From Nitrospirota bacterium (lineage in GTDB: Bacteria; Nitrospirota; JAOUDF01), in NCBI GenBank assembly GCA_029859385.1, contig JAOUDF010000033.1:1-16123 (forward strand): a stretch of 16,123 nucleotides of DNA. The letters are read 5' to 3'. Within the stretch, counting starts at the first letter, position 1. Each line of letters begins with the position of its first letter. This document shows positions 1-7,335 of this stretch, in pieces. A model generated the notes under the pieces. That model was not told where the DNA came from and did no database searches. It was given only the letters and a program-made list of their open reading frames with translations. A program made the translations under genes and the position numbers.

Positions 1-1464
1 AGCCTCGACGCGGCGGCCATGACGGCGGCCTATGAAGAGCCGGGCGTCAACGTGAACTCGGGCGAGTTCTCCGGCCATCCCAACGAGACGGTCAAGGGGA
101 TGATCGCCAACTTTGTCGAATGCCAGGGGATAGGCAAGAAGACCATCAATTACCGACTGCGGGATTGGGGCGTGTCGCGCCAGCGCTACTGGGGGACGCC
201 GATCCCCATGATCTACTGCGACTCCTGCGGGGTGGTGCCAGTGCCCGAGAAGGACCTGCCGGTCATGCTGCCCACGGACGTGGCCTTTACCGGCAAGGGG
301 GCGTCGCCCCTGACCACCTCCGAATCGTTCCAAAAGGTCTCCTGTCCGAAATGCGGCAAGGATGCCCGCCGCGAAACCGACACCATGGATACCTTCGTCG
401 ACTCGTCGTGGTACTTCCTGCGCTACTGCGACCCCCATGCCGACAAGGCCCCCTTCGACCCGAAGACTGCGGGCTACTGGATGGCGGTGGACCAGTATAT
501 CGGCGGTATCGAGCATGCGGTGCTGCACCTGCTCTACTCCCGCTTCTTCACCAAGGCCATACGAGATCTTGGACTTACCAGTGTCGACGAGCCTTTCACC
601 AACCTCCTTACCCAGGGGATGGTCTGCCAGGAGACGCTGAAGTGCCCCGAGCACGGCTGGCTGCTGCCCGACGAAGTCGCGGACGACCGCTGTACAAAGT
701 GTGGAACTGCCGTAGAGCGGGGACGGATAGAGAAGATGTCGAAGTCGAAGAAGAACGTGGTCGATCCCGATCACCTGATAAAAAACTACGGCGCCGACAC
801 GGTGCGCCTCTTCTCTCTCTTTGCTGCGCCGCCGGAAAACGATCTGGCCTGGAGCGAGCAGGGGGTGGAGGGTTCCTATCGTTTTCTCTCGCGGGTATGG
901 AGGATGGTGAAGGATCGCGAGAACGAGATTGCAGGGGTGCCCGCGGTCACATCTTCGGACGACCTGGCCCCCGAGGCGAAGGCCCTCCGCCGCCAGGCCC
1001 ATCAGACGATCAAAAAGGTGACGGAAGACATCGAGGGACGGTTTCGCTTCAATACCGCCATCTCGGCCATCATGGAGCTGGTGAACGCCATCTACCAGTT
1101 CAAGGCGGAAGGTGATGCGGCCAGGGCCGTGCTCCGGGAGGCGGTGGAGGCGGTGATCGTGCTGATTTCGCCCTTTGCACCGCACATGGCCGAGGAGCTG
1201 CGGGAGGTGCTCGGTTACAAGACAGCTCTTGCCGAAACGAGCTGGCCGTCGTATGATGCCAAAGTCGCCCAGGCCGACGAGGTGGTGGTGGTGATTCAGG
1301 TCAACGGAAAGCTCCGCGGACAGGTGACGCTGCCGCTGGGTTCTTCGGAGGATGAGGCGAAGACCGCCGCGCTGGCGGTGGACAAGGTGCAGGCGGCCAT
1401 TGAAGGAAAGCCGCTGCGCAAGGTGATTTACGTTAAGGACAAACTCCTGAACATGGTGGTATAG
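1..1464 (+). CDS. leuS: Leucine--tRNA ligase (LeuRS), C-terminal part, 5' truncated by the window edge
   Basis: Class I aminoacyl-tRNA synthetase that attaches leucine to tRNA-Leu in the cytoplasm. The reading frame is open from base 1, so about 487 codons of a roughly 820-860 residue enzyme are visible; the N-terminal HIGH half and most of the editing domain are off-window. Visible landmarks are WGVSRQRYWG near the start (return to the catalytic core), two CxxC pairs (CDSC, CPKC) followed by DTMDTFVDSSWYF, the segment HAVLHLLYSRFF, a further CPEHG...CTKCG pair, and the KMSKS signature at 733-747. The anticodon-binding helical domain (PFAPHMAEEL) and the small C-terminal domain (IQVNGKLRG ... 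VKDKLLNMVV) follow. lptE begins 6 bp after the stop, so the two are probably co-transcribed. Identity is secure; only the 5' end is missing. Confidence 0.98.
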   Translation, partial: SLDAAAMTAAYEEPGVNVNSGEFSGHPNETVKGMIANFVECQGIGKKTINYRLRDWGVSRQRYWGTPIPMIYCDSCGVVPVPEKDLPVMLPTDVAFTGKGASPLTTSESFQKVSCPKCGKDARRETDTMDTFVDSSWYFLRYCDPHADKAPFDPKTAGYWMAVDQYIGGIEHAVLHLLYSRFFTKAIRDLGLTSVDEPFTNLLTQGMVCQETLKCPEHGWLLPDEVADDRCTKCGTAVERGRIEKMSKSKKNVVDPDHLIKNYGADTVRLFSLFAAPPENDLAWSEQGVEGSYRFLSRVWRMVKDRENEIAGVPAVTSSDDLAPEAKALRRQAHQTIKKVTEDIEGRFRFNTAISAIMELVNAIYQFKAEGDAARAVLREAVEAVIVLISPFAPHMAEELREVLGYKTALAETSWPSYDAKVAQADEVVVVIQVNGKLRGQVTLPLGSSEDEAKTAALAVDKVQAAIEGKPLRKVIYVKDKLLNMVV

Positions 1465-1470
1465 AGGCCG

Positions 1471-1986
1471 ATGAAACGATACCTGTCGCTCACTTTGCTT
1501 GCTGTCTGTTCCCTGCTGTTCGCCGGCTGCGGCTACCACTTTGTCAAGGGCGGCGAAAAGATCCCCTACGACGTAAAGACCGTCGCGGTCCCGACCTTTG
1601 CCAACAAGACCCTGGAGCCGTCGGTGGAGGTGGTGGTGACCGACGAGGTTATCCATCAGCTTATTATCGACGGCCGTCTCAAGGTGGTGGAGAAGAAAGA
1701 CGCCGAGTCGATACTGACCGGTGCGGTCACATCGTTTTCGCTGGTGCCCCTCTCCTTCAGCAGCGGCGGCGTGGTCACCGAGTATCGCGTTACCATGGGG
1801 ATCGATGTCAAGCTTCTGCAGGTGAGCGACCAGAAGGTCCTGTGGAAGGACAACAAGTCGGCAACCTGGGAGTATCGCCTCTCCGACAGTTCGAGCGCAT
1901 CCCGCTCATCCCAGGATTCGGCCATACGCAGCGCATCCAAATACTTTGCCGAGAGTATGGTCAGCGACATGCTGTCCGGCTTCTAA
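1471..1986 (+). CDS. lptE: LPS-assembly lipoprotein LptE
   Basis: Predicted outer-membrane lipoprotein that plugs and assembles the LptD translocon, which places lipopolysaccharide in the outer leaflet. The 171-residue protein begins with a lysine/arginine n-region and a hydrophobic core, then a lipobox-like LFAGC with Cys20 as the lipidation site, followed by GYHF, typical of LptE. The mature part contains the alpha/beta pattern of the family (VPTFANKTLEP, VEVVVTDEVIHQLI, LTGAVTSFSLVPLSF, EYRVTMGIDVKLL). Length fits the family. The ATG lies 6 bp after the leuS stop, with AGAGG overlapping that stop as a possible ribosome-binding site. The leuS-lptE-holA order is common in Proteobacteria and supports the call. 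Sequence conservation in LptE is low, so part of the assignment rests on context. Confidence 0.9.
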   Translation: MKRYLSLTLLAVCSLLFAGCGYHFVKGGEKIPYDVKTVAVPTFANKTLEPSVEVVVTDEVIHQLIIDGRLKVVEKKDAESILTGAVTSFSLVPLSFSSGGVVTEYRVTMGIDVKLLQVSDQKVLWKDNKSATWEYRLSDSSSASRSSQDSAIRSASKYFAESMVSDMLSGF

Positions 1987-2066
1987 TGCAAAAGCGCCTT
2001 CTCGCGAATCGCGCTCGGCGCCAGCATCACCTCTTCCCTCTGTCCGTTTGCTAATACAGGAACGCC

Positions 2067-3062
2067 ATGCCCCTTCTCAAGCAGCAGGAACTCATCGCCG
2101 AACTGGAAAAAGAAAAGATAGCGCCTCTGTATCTCCTCTATGGCGAGGAGAAGTTTCTCATAGAAGAGACACTCCAGCGGATAGAAGCGCTGGCGGTTGA
2201 TCCCGCCAGCCGTGACTTCAACCTCTGCCGTTTCGACGGAAAAGAGACCTCGGCTCCCGCCCTGCTCGATACCCTCCAGTCATACCCCTTTCTTGGCGAC
2301 AAAAAGCTGGTGGTCGTGAAGGATTTCGATTCCGCGCCGGCAGCGGTCCTTGAGCAGCTTGAACCTTATGTCGCCAACCCTCTCTCCTGTACGGTCCTTG
2401 TGCTGGTGGCGGAAAAGATAGACCGTCGCCGGAAGTTCTTTCAGACCTTTGAGGCTAACGGCGTGGTTTCTCAGTTCTTCCCCCTCTTTGACAACCAGGT
2501 TCCGGTATGGGTCGACCGCCGGGTGAAGGCGAAGGGGCTCACTATTGACCGCGAGGCCGTGACGGTGCTGGTGGAGACGGTCGGCAACGACCTGGGGCGG
2601 CTGGAAGCGGCCATTCAGCAGCTTGCCACTTATCTCGGGGAACGCAAAACTATTCTGGCCAGCGATGTGGAAGCAGTCATTGGCGACTTTCGGGAGTGGT
2701 CGATCTTTGAGTTGACCAATGCGACGGCGGAAGGGAACTGGGAGCGGGCCATGAAGATACTGGGCCGGATGATGCAGGAAGGGGAAGAGCCGGTGATGAT
2801 CGTGGCGATGCTGGCCCGGCAGTTCCGTATTTTGTCGAAAGGCCTGGCCATGCTGCAGAAGGGGTCTCCGAAGGAGAGCGTGGCGGGAAGCCTGAGGGTG
2901 CCGAAGAGTTCGTGGCCGTCCCTGTTTCAGCAGTTCAGGGCCATGAAGGAGCAGGACGTAAAAAAGGCCCTGCTTACCCTCGAGAGGGTTGACAGGGCCT
3001 TGAAGTCAGGCGGTGGAAATCCGAAGCTGATTCTTGAATCGTTTATTCTGCGGCTTTCTTAG
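2067..3062 (+). CDS. holA: DNA polymerase III subunit delta
   Basis: Delta subunit of the DnaX clamp-loader complex, which opens the beta sliding clamp for loading onto primed DNA. The 331-residue length is normal. The N-terminus (PLYLLYGEEKFLIEE) has the typical HolA start, followed by FDGKE, a DKKLVVVKDF segment and VAEKIDRRRKFF. The middle contains GNDLGRLEAAIQQLATYLG, and the C-terminal part (MIVAMLARQFRILSKGLAML ... ALLTLERVDRALKSG) matches the helical collar domain. The ATG is preceded by CAGGAACGCC, a modest ribosome-binding site, and is separated from lptE by 80 bp with no clear terminator. Its last 20 bp overlap the 3' end of rpsT on the other strand, and codons near 2960-3001 also form the predicted rpsT terminator. 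Confidence 0.96.
   Translation: MPLLKQQELIAELEKEKIAPLYLLYGEEKFLIEETLQRIEALAVDPASRDFNLCRFDGKETSAPALLDTLQSYPFLGDKKLVVVKDFDSAPAAVLEQLEPYVANPLSCTVLVLVAEKIDRRRKFFQTFEANGVVSQFFPLFDNQVPVWVDRRVKAKGLTIDREAVTVLVETVGNDLGRLEAAIQQLATYLGERKTILASDVEAVIGDFREWSIFELTNATAEGNWERAMKILGRMMQEGEEPVMIVAMLARQFRILSKGLAMLQKGSPKESVAGSLRVPKSSWPSLFQQFRAMKEQDVKKALLTLERVDRALKSGGGNPKLILESFILRLS
2960..3001 (-). terminator. Intrinsic terminator of rpsT, embedded in holA
   Basis: Read on the minus strand this forms a 9-bp GC-rich stem (arms 2993-3001 and 2964-2972, AAGGCCCTG/CAGGGCCTT). A small internal loop and an inner 5-bp stem (arms 2985-2989 and 2976-2980) sit above it, and a run of six T follows at 2965-2960. This is the classical rho-independent form and lies 42 bp past the rpsT stop. 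On the plus strand the T-run is missing, so it should not stop holA transcription. The element is coding sequence for holA. Confidence 0.8.
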
Positions 3063-3360
3063 TGGCTGCTTTCCGCTTCTTGGGAGCTGCGGCTACCGCT
3101 GCCAGCGACTGAACGGCCAGGCTGAGGCGGGAAACCTTGCGCGCTGCGTTGTTACGGTGAATTACGCCCTTGGCGGCTGCCTTGTCGATGACCGGTATCG
3201 CCTCGGCCAGGGCCGTCTTGGCGGCATCGGTATCCTTGGCCACCACTGCCGTCTTGACCTTCTTTATATAGGTGTTGAGGGAAGATTTCACCATCTTGTT
3301 GCGCGCCCTTCTCTTGAGTGACTGGGCGTGCCTCTTGACTGCCGACTTGTGATTTGCCAT
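3043..3360 (-). CDS. rpsT: 30S ribosomal protein S20
   Basis: Primary-binding small-subunit protein that contacts 16S rRNA. It is recognised from the start MANHKSAVKRHAQSLKRRARNKMVKS and the later IHRNNAARKVSRLS, which form the lysine/arginine-rich three-helix bundle of S20. At 105 residues it is longer than the E. coli protein (87). The excess is an Ala/Lys-rich tail (APKKRKAATKKAAE) that looks flexible and may add RNA contacts. A GGAGGT ribosome-binding site (3372-3367) lies 6 nt before the ATG. It is a single-gene unit with its own promoter and terminator, convergent with holA and overlapping it by 20 bp. Confidence 0.97.
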   Translation of the reverse strand: MANHKSAVKRHAQSLKRRARNKMVKSSLNTYIKKVKTAVVAKDTDAAKTALAEAIPVIDKAAAKGVIHRNNAARKVSRLSLAVQSLAAVAAAPKKRKAATKKAAE

Positions 3361-3413
3361 TCCAAAACCTCCAATATGTTTTTCCAGCTCTTCGAGCTAT
3401 TGAGCAAGCGCTG

Positions 3414-3443
3414 CTTATACCATGTCAGGTGATTTGATGTCAA
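3414..3443 (-). promoter_or_regulatory. Sigma-70-type promoter of rpsT
   Basis: On the minus strand TTGACA (3443-3438) is a perfect -35 box. It is followed by an 18-bp spacer and TATAAG (3419-3414) as the -10 box, one base from consensus. Transcription would start near 3407, giving a leader of about 46 nt before the rpsT ATG. The leader holds a 5-bp hairpin (3398-3394/3390-3386, AGCTC/GAGCT with a GAA loop) and the GGAGGT ribosome-binding site. S20 is autoregulated in E. coli; whether this small hairpin takes part here is unknown. Confidence 0.8.
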
Positions 3444-3714
3444 GCGGTTATGCGATGCGGCGATTTTTTCCCGGCTGTCGGAAAATTTTACAGGAGGCTT
3501 TTGTATATAATTCAGCGGATTATGTCGGATAGTCATGCGCCCCGGCAATTAATTGTCGATTTATTTTACACTGGCAAGGATATTTTGAGGTCCCGGTCCC
3601 GGCTTGTTGTGACAAAAGCGCTTTTTATACAAAGAGTTAGTCGGCTGACTAAAAAAAATAGTCACTTCGGTATGTTGTTTGCAATAAGCACTTTTTGCGA
3701 AAGGAGCTCAAAAA
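3444..3714 (+). promoter_or_regulatory. AT-richer intergenic region upstream of the MshEN gene
   Basis: Together with the rpsT promoter and leader this is the only gene-free stretch over 300 bp. It is visibly richer in A/T than the flanking genes and contains no convincing coding sequence. It holds a TATAAT box at 3506-3511 without a good -35, a TATACA at 3626-3631 with a weak TTGTTG 16 bp before it, and a perfect 6-bp inverted repeat (TTAGTC-GGCT-GACTAA, 3637-3652). An AAGGAG ribosome-binding site at 3701-3706 precedes the downstream ATG by 8 nt. Which promoter drives the gene cannot be decided from sequence alone. Confidence 0.5.
3637..3652. promoter_or_regulatory. Inverted repeat upstream of the MshEN gene, possible operator
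   Basis: A perfect 6-bp inverted repeat TTAGTC-GGCT-GACTAA lies 63 bp upstream of the MshEN start and just downstream of a weak -10-like TATACA (3626-3631). Another TAGTC follows at 3659-3663. It lacks a T-run on either strand downstream of the stem, so it is not a terminator. A regulator-binding site is possible but unproven. Confidence 0.3.
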
Positions 3715-4734
3715 ATGGGGTATCGTATCGGAGAAGCGCTTGTCAAGGATGGTTTCATCTCTGAAGCGCAGCTCTCAACAAGCCTGACCTATCAGAATCA
3801 GCATGGCGGAAGACTGGGAAGCAACCTGGTACAACTGGGTTATATCTCCGAAGACCGCCTGGCGGAAGCGCTTGAAAAAATGTCGCTCTATCCGTGCGCG
3901 GACAAGAACGACCTCTACCACATCCCTTCGTCTGTTACTGCCCTCGTGTCGGCAAGTTTTGCCAGGAAGTATGACCTGATACCTTTCAAAAAGATCGGCG
4001 ACCTGTTAAGTGTTGCCATGGTTACCCCTCAGAATCAGCAACTCATCAGCGAAATCAACGCGCTGACAGGTTGCAGGGTAAAGGCCTATGTTGCTCCCGA
4101 GATCATGATCCGCAGGGCCCTCGATGCCTGCTATGCCGAAGAGGCTGCTGCTGTCGTGCGTCAGCCGTCCGTTGCTGATACGGAGGTTCTGGGTACTGCC
4201 GATGAAGAGATAAGGTATTTGAGCGGGAGCGCCGAAAGTCTCGCGGTTTCAGCCGCCAGCATCGGGCATGCCTTTGAAGGGGCGGAAAATGCGACGGCAG
4301 TCGCCAATCTTATTATGGGGTATCTCAAGGAGTACTTCAGCAGGATAGTGCTTCTCAATGTCGAGGGGAGTTCTGCCGCAGGCTGGAAGGCAAGCGGTCT
4401 CGGTGAGTCGACGGTCCATGCCTTCAAACTCAGGATGCCCCTTGACAAGCCGTCTCTTTTTCAGCAGGTAAACGACAAATTGACCCCTTTCTGCGGGAAA
4501 CCGTCGGAGCTTTCTGCGGAGGATCGCCGTTTCCTGACAGAAATAGGGGGGGTCATGCCGCAGGAGGTCTTCATCTACCCCGTTACCGGTGGTGTCCGCG
4601 CCGTGCTGCTGGTCTATGCCGACAACCTGAATAAGCCGCTGGGAGAGTCGGTTGTGGCTGCCAAGAAGATCATGGAAAAGGCATCTCTTGCCCTCAGGAT
4701 GCTCAGCCTTAAGGCAAAACTTCTCGCTGACTGA
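3715..4734 (+). CDS. MshEN (GspE_N-type) domain protein, predicted c-di-GMP receptor, with GAF-like C-terminal half
   Basis: A 339-residue soluble protein of unproven function. Residues 4-27 and 33-53 form the tandem MshEN motif: Arg4/Gly6/Leu9/Gly13/Leu20/Leu24/Gln27, a five-residue linker, then Arg33/Leu34/Gly35/Leu38/Gly42/Leu49/Leu53. In MshE this double motif binds cyclic di-GMP; the only deviation seen is Ile5 for Leu. Residues about 60-140 (LIPFKKIGDLLSVAMVTP ... ALTGCRVKAYVAPEIMIRRAL) match the rest of the GspE N-terminal domain. No Walker motifs follow, so this is not a secretion or pilus ATPase. The C-terminal half (about 180-335; YFSRIVLLNVEGSSAAGWKASG ... VFIYPVTGGVRAVLLVYADN) looks like a GAF-type sensory domain, less certainly. 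It is monocistronic, with a good AAGGAG ribosome-binding site and its own upstream region. The likely role is coupling c-di-GMP to motility, pilus or secretion control. Confidence 0.85.
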   Translation: MGYRIGEALVKDGFISEAQLSTSLTYQNQHGGRLGSNLVQLGYISEDRLAEALEKMSLYPCADKNDLYHIPSSVTALVSASFARKYDLIPFKKIGDLLSVAMVTPQNQQLISEINALTGCRVKAYVAPEIMIRRALDACYAEEAAAVVRQPSVADTEVLGTADEEIRYLSGSAESLAVSAASIGHAFEGAENATAVANLIMGYLKEYFSRIVLLNVEGSSAAGWKASGLGESTVHAFKLRMPLDKPSLFQQVNDKLTPFCGKPSELSAEDRRFLTEIGGVMPQEVFIYPVTGGVRAVLLVYADNLNKPLGESVVAAKKIMEKASLALRMLSLKAKLLAD

Positions 4735-4769
4735 GCGCAGTCTCAAGAAAGCCTGTTTACGGACAAGCG

Positions 4770-5555
4770 CTAGAGGCGTGGTGCTGGTCTTATCTCTTCC
4801 GGCAGCGAATCACCCTGATACAATATCTTCTCTAGAAAAAGACCTGATGGCGGAGCGGTCCATGGCGCCGCATCCCGCGTGGGGTGTTGCAGCAGTCGCT
4901 TGATATCCCTTTCAGTGACATTTCCCCGGCCTGCTTCCACCAGTACTCCCGTCACTCTTCGCACCATCTTCCATAAGAAATGACTGGCTACTATCCTGTA
5001 GAGAATCAGGTCGCCGGAAGTTTCGATTCGTGAAATCTTCACTTCAGTAATGGTCGATTTTGCCTTCTCGCCCGTTGAGGTATCGACATCGCAGAACGAC
5101 GCGAAATTGTGCCTTCCCTCGAAGAGGGCCGCAGCCTGGGTCATGCGCTTTACGTCGAGGGGGTCCTTCACCCACCAGACAAAGGGTTTTCCGAAGGCGG
5201 TCCGCCGCGTTGAAATCTGATAAAGGTAAGCCCGTGCTACTGCGCTGTGCCGGGCGTGGAACTCGGCGGTGACGGTCCTTACGTCGAGGATATTGATATC
5301 TGCCGGTAGCCGGTCGTTGAGGCCATACAGGATTTCGTGCGGTTTCAGGAATTTCTTCCCCTTCAAATGAGCGGTCTGGGCGATGGCGTGGACACCGGCA
5401 TCGGTCCGACCGCCGCCCATCAGCTCCACCGGGCCTTCGAACAGGTTCATGGCCGCGCTCTTGATGGCATCCTGAACCGTCTTGGCGTTGATCTGCTCCT
5501 GCCAGCCCCGGTAGCGGGTCCCTTCGTATTCGATAGTCAGTTTCCAGGTCGGCAT
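4770..5555 (-). CDS. truA: tRNA pseudouridine(38-40) synthase TruA
   Basis: Isomerises uridines 38-40 in the anticodon stem-loop of many tRNAs. The 261-residue protein has the TruA start (WKLTIEYEGTRYRGWQ), the catalytic loop GGGRTDAGVHA with nucleophile Asp52, ARSYLY-like ARAYLYQI, and the C-terminal FLWKMVRRVTGVLVEAGRG. The ATG at 5555 was chosen because it sits 2 nt after the cobJ stop with AAAGG upstream and starts just before the conserved domain; an earlier in-frame ATG (5603) would lie within cobJ. It is the last gene of the cobalamin operon and is probably translationally coupled to cobJ. A 35-bp gap separates it from the convergent MshEN gene, with no clear terminator. Confidence 0.96.
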   Translation of the reverse strand: MPTWKLTIEYEGTRYRGWQEQINAKTVQDAIKSAAMNLFEGPVELMGGGRTDAGVHAIAQTAHLKGKKFLKPHEILYGLNDRLPADINILDVRTVTAEFHARHSAVARAYLYQISTRRTAFGKPFVWWVKDPLDVKRMTQAAALFEGRHNFASFCDVDTSTGEKAKSTITEVKISRIETSGDLILYRIVASHFLWKMVRRVTGVLVEAGRGNVTERDIKRLLQHPTRDAAPWTAPPSGLFLEKILYQGDSLPEEIRPAPRL

Positions 5556-5557
5556 AC

Positions 5558-6391
5558 TCAGCCTTTCTCTCCTATGCGGTACCCCCGGGGAGTTACCATC
5601 CACTGATCAAAGGTGGATGTGTTGGAATTCCCCACAATTACCATGGTTGTCATGTCAATAGGCTGGGTGAGCATCTCGTTCAGACTGGTTATCGAGATAG
5701 TTTCACCCACTCGACGGGCATTTTTGACGATCCCGACCGGCGTGTCTCCGCTTCTGTGCCGCAGAATGATCTCCCGGGCGATGCCGATCTGCTCGGTCCG
5801 CCCCTTGCTCTTGGGATTGTAGAGGCAGATGACGAAGTCGGCCGCTGCCGCCGCATCGAGCCGTTTCTCGATAAGCGGCCAGGGCGTCAGCAGATCCGAA
5901 AGGCTTATCGACGCGAAGTCGTGCATCAGCGGCGCTCCCAATACCGCAGCAGCCGCAGCCAGCGCGGGGACGCCGGGGACGATCTCCACGGGATACGGCG
6001 CACCGCCGCGCTCCCGGATGATCTCCAGCGCAAGGCCAGCCATACCGTAGATCCCTGCGTCACCCGATGAAACCAGGGCGACCTTTTTGCCCGCTTCCGC
6101 CAGTTCAACGGCCTGCGTACAACGGCGCACCTCGTCCATCATCCCGGTGGACAGGACTTCCTTGTCTTTCGTCAGGTCGGTGATGAGGTCGGTATAGGTA
6201 CGGTAGCCGACAACCACATCGGCCTCCTGCACCGCCTCCCGGGCCCTCAGCGTCATCTGGTCGAGGTTGCCCGGGCCGATCCCTACGACGTAAAGAGCGC
6301 CTCCGCCACCGCCATGGTGACGTTGCCGTCCTTTACCTTTTTCATCAGCAGTCGACTGGTTCCCGCTGACAGCATTGCCGCCGGTTCGCAT
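5558..6391 (-). CDS. cobJ: Cobalt-precorrin-3B / precorrin-3B C17-methyltransferase (CbiH/CobJ)
   Basis: SAM-dependent methyltransferase that methylates C17 and contracts the ring during corrin synthesis in the cytoplasm. The tetrapyrrole-methylase fold is visible: VVGIGPGNLDQMTLRA (residues 35-50), DVVVGYRTY, VALVSSGDAGIYGMAGLALE, VEIVPGVPALAAAAAVLGAPL, CLYNPKSKGR, and the C-terminal TMVIVGNSNT. The conserved part starts at residue 33 (LYVVGIGPG). Upstream lies a polar, glycine/histidine-rich extension of about 30 residues, and there is no in-frame ATG, GTG or TTG between 6391 and the conserved start. The ATG at 6391 has AGGAG (6406-6402) 10 nt upstream, which supports it, but it makes the gene overlap cbiG by 109 nt. 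A non-canonical start nearer the domain or a frameshift from cbiG are alternatives. Confidence 0.93.
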   Translation of the reverse strand: MRTGGNAVSGNQSTADEKGKGRQRHHGGGGGALYVVGIGPGNLDQMTLRAREAVQEADVVVGYRTYTDLITDLTKDKEVLSTGMMDEVRRCTQAVELAEAGKKVALVSSGDAGIYGMAGLALEIIRERGGAPYPVEIVPGVPALAAAAAVLGAPLMHDFASISLSDLLTPWPLIEKRLDAAAAADFVICLYNPKSKGRTEQIGIAREIILRHRSGDTPVGIVKNARRVGETISITSLNEMLTQPIDMTTMVIVGNSNTSTFDQWMVTPRGYRIGEKG

Positions 6392-7335
6392 ACTCCCTGT
6401 GCTCCTATGGTTTTCATCAGATAGTCGGAGGGATCAATCCCCCCGACGGTGTTCAACTCTTCCGCTGTGTAGAACGAGATGGGCAGCCCCGATTTTTCCG
6501 CAAACTCCAGCAGCCCCGCCTCGTCCTCTTTAAGGTTGATGGTGGCAAGGCCGCGGACAGCCAGCGGCGAGAGGCCGTTACTTGTCAGGTGCCGGTGAAA
6601 GACCTCGCCGATCTCCTGTGCCGTGGTGTGCCGATTGCACCCCATGCCTGCCACCAGTGTGCAGGGGCGCAACAGCAGCGCCCCGGGCGCTTCGTAGAGT
6701 GCGATATCCACGATGACCCGTGCATCGACGTCGGCTGCCAGGCAGGCCCCGGCATTGGGTTGAAAAACGAATTGAGGTATGCCGTCCAGCTGGCCCTTCA
6801 GGTGCCCCGTCGCATCGTATATTCCCACCCTGCCGCCGTTGACGATGGCGGCGTTGATCGTCTTTATGGCATCAGGGTTTTCGATGACCCACCGATGCTC
6901 TTTTGCGATGAGATCGATAGCCGGAAGATCGTTGACGTCGGTGGCCGTCGTGATGACCGCCTGTCCGCCCGTGATACCGGCTGCCATGCAGGCCAGCTCG
7001 TTAGCGCCGCCCAGATGCCCCGAGAGGAGGCTGATGGCGAAGCGCCCTTTCTCGTCCATTACCACCACCGCCGGGTCGACGGTCTTGTCCTTAAGCAGCG
7101 GGGCTACCGTCCGCACCACGATTCCCGTGGCCATGACAAAGAGCAGGCCCGGGTAATGGCTGAAGATAGTGCCCACAAGCTCCGCGACCGGGGTATCAAA
7201 ATGCTTTACGGAGGCTCTCTCCGCAAAGTCGGCCTTGAACTTCTCCGGCAGGAAGAGGGTGGAGTCGGGGAGCCCCAGGAGCTGCTCGCCCAGTTCGGCA
7301 CCGCCCCGGGTTATGGCGATAATGGCGGTTTTCAT
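6283..7335 (-). CDS. cbiG: Cobalt-precorrin-5A hydrolase CbiG
   Basis: Opens the delta-lactone of cobalt-precorrin-5A with loss of the two-carbon fragment (acetaldehyde); it marks the anaerobic, early-cobalt pathway. The 350-residue protein shows the CbiG N-terminal domain (LLFVMATGIVVRTVAPLLKDK, residues 65-84; ISLLSGHLGGANELA, residues 101-115; ATDVNDLPAIDLIA). The C-terminal domain follows (VAGMGCNRHTTAQEI from about 228; LATINLKEDEAGLLEFA; VCEPAAMLSAG). The start at 7335 is chosen because MKTAIIAITRGG is the conserved beginning and its ATG shares one base with the stop of the upstream small membrane gene (TGATG), so it is probably translationally coupled; no strong ribosome-binding site is seen. 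The 3' end overlaps cobJ. Confidence 0.95.
   Translation of the reverse strand: MKTAIIAITRGGAELGEQLLGLPDSTLFLPEKFKADFAERASVKHFDTPVAELVGTIFSHYPGLLFVMATGIVVRTVAPLLKDKTVDPAVVVMDEKGRFAISLLSGHLGGANELACMAAGITGGQAVITTATDVNDLPAIDLIAKEHRWVIENPDAIKTINAAIVNGGRVGIYDATGHLKGQLDGIPQFVFQPNAGACLAADVDARVIVDIALYEAPGALLLRPCTLVAGMGCNRHTTAQEIGEVFHRHLTSNGLSPLAVRGLATINLKEDEAGLLEFAEKSGLPISFYTAEELNTVGGIDPSDYLMKTIGAQGVCEPAAMLSAGTSRLLMKKVKDGNVTMAVAEALFTS

Noticed and set aside
120..1115. A 331-codon open frame in another frame of leuS
   Set aside because: leuS is certain here, and the alternative translation is Arg/Gly/Pro-rich shadow sequence.
3571..3590. Sigma-54 promoter (TGGC ... TTG) before the MshEN gene
   Set aside because: The GG and the expected GC are not at the required 10-bp separation; the second element is TTTTGA.
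3637..3660. Rho-independent terminator (hairpin followed by eight A)
   Set aside because: On the plus strand the stem is followed by A, not T; on the minus strand the T-run precedes the stem. Neither strand has terminator polarity.
3450..3764. A 104-codon plus-strand open frame spanning the intergenic region and the MshEN start
   Set aside because: No ribosome-binding site, no recognisable domain, and it runs out of frame through the start of a well-supported gene; the region is better explained as regulatory.
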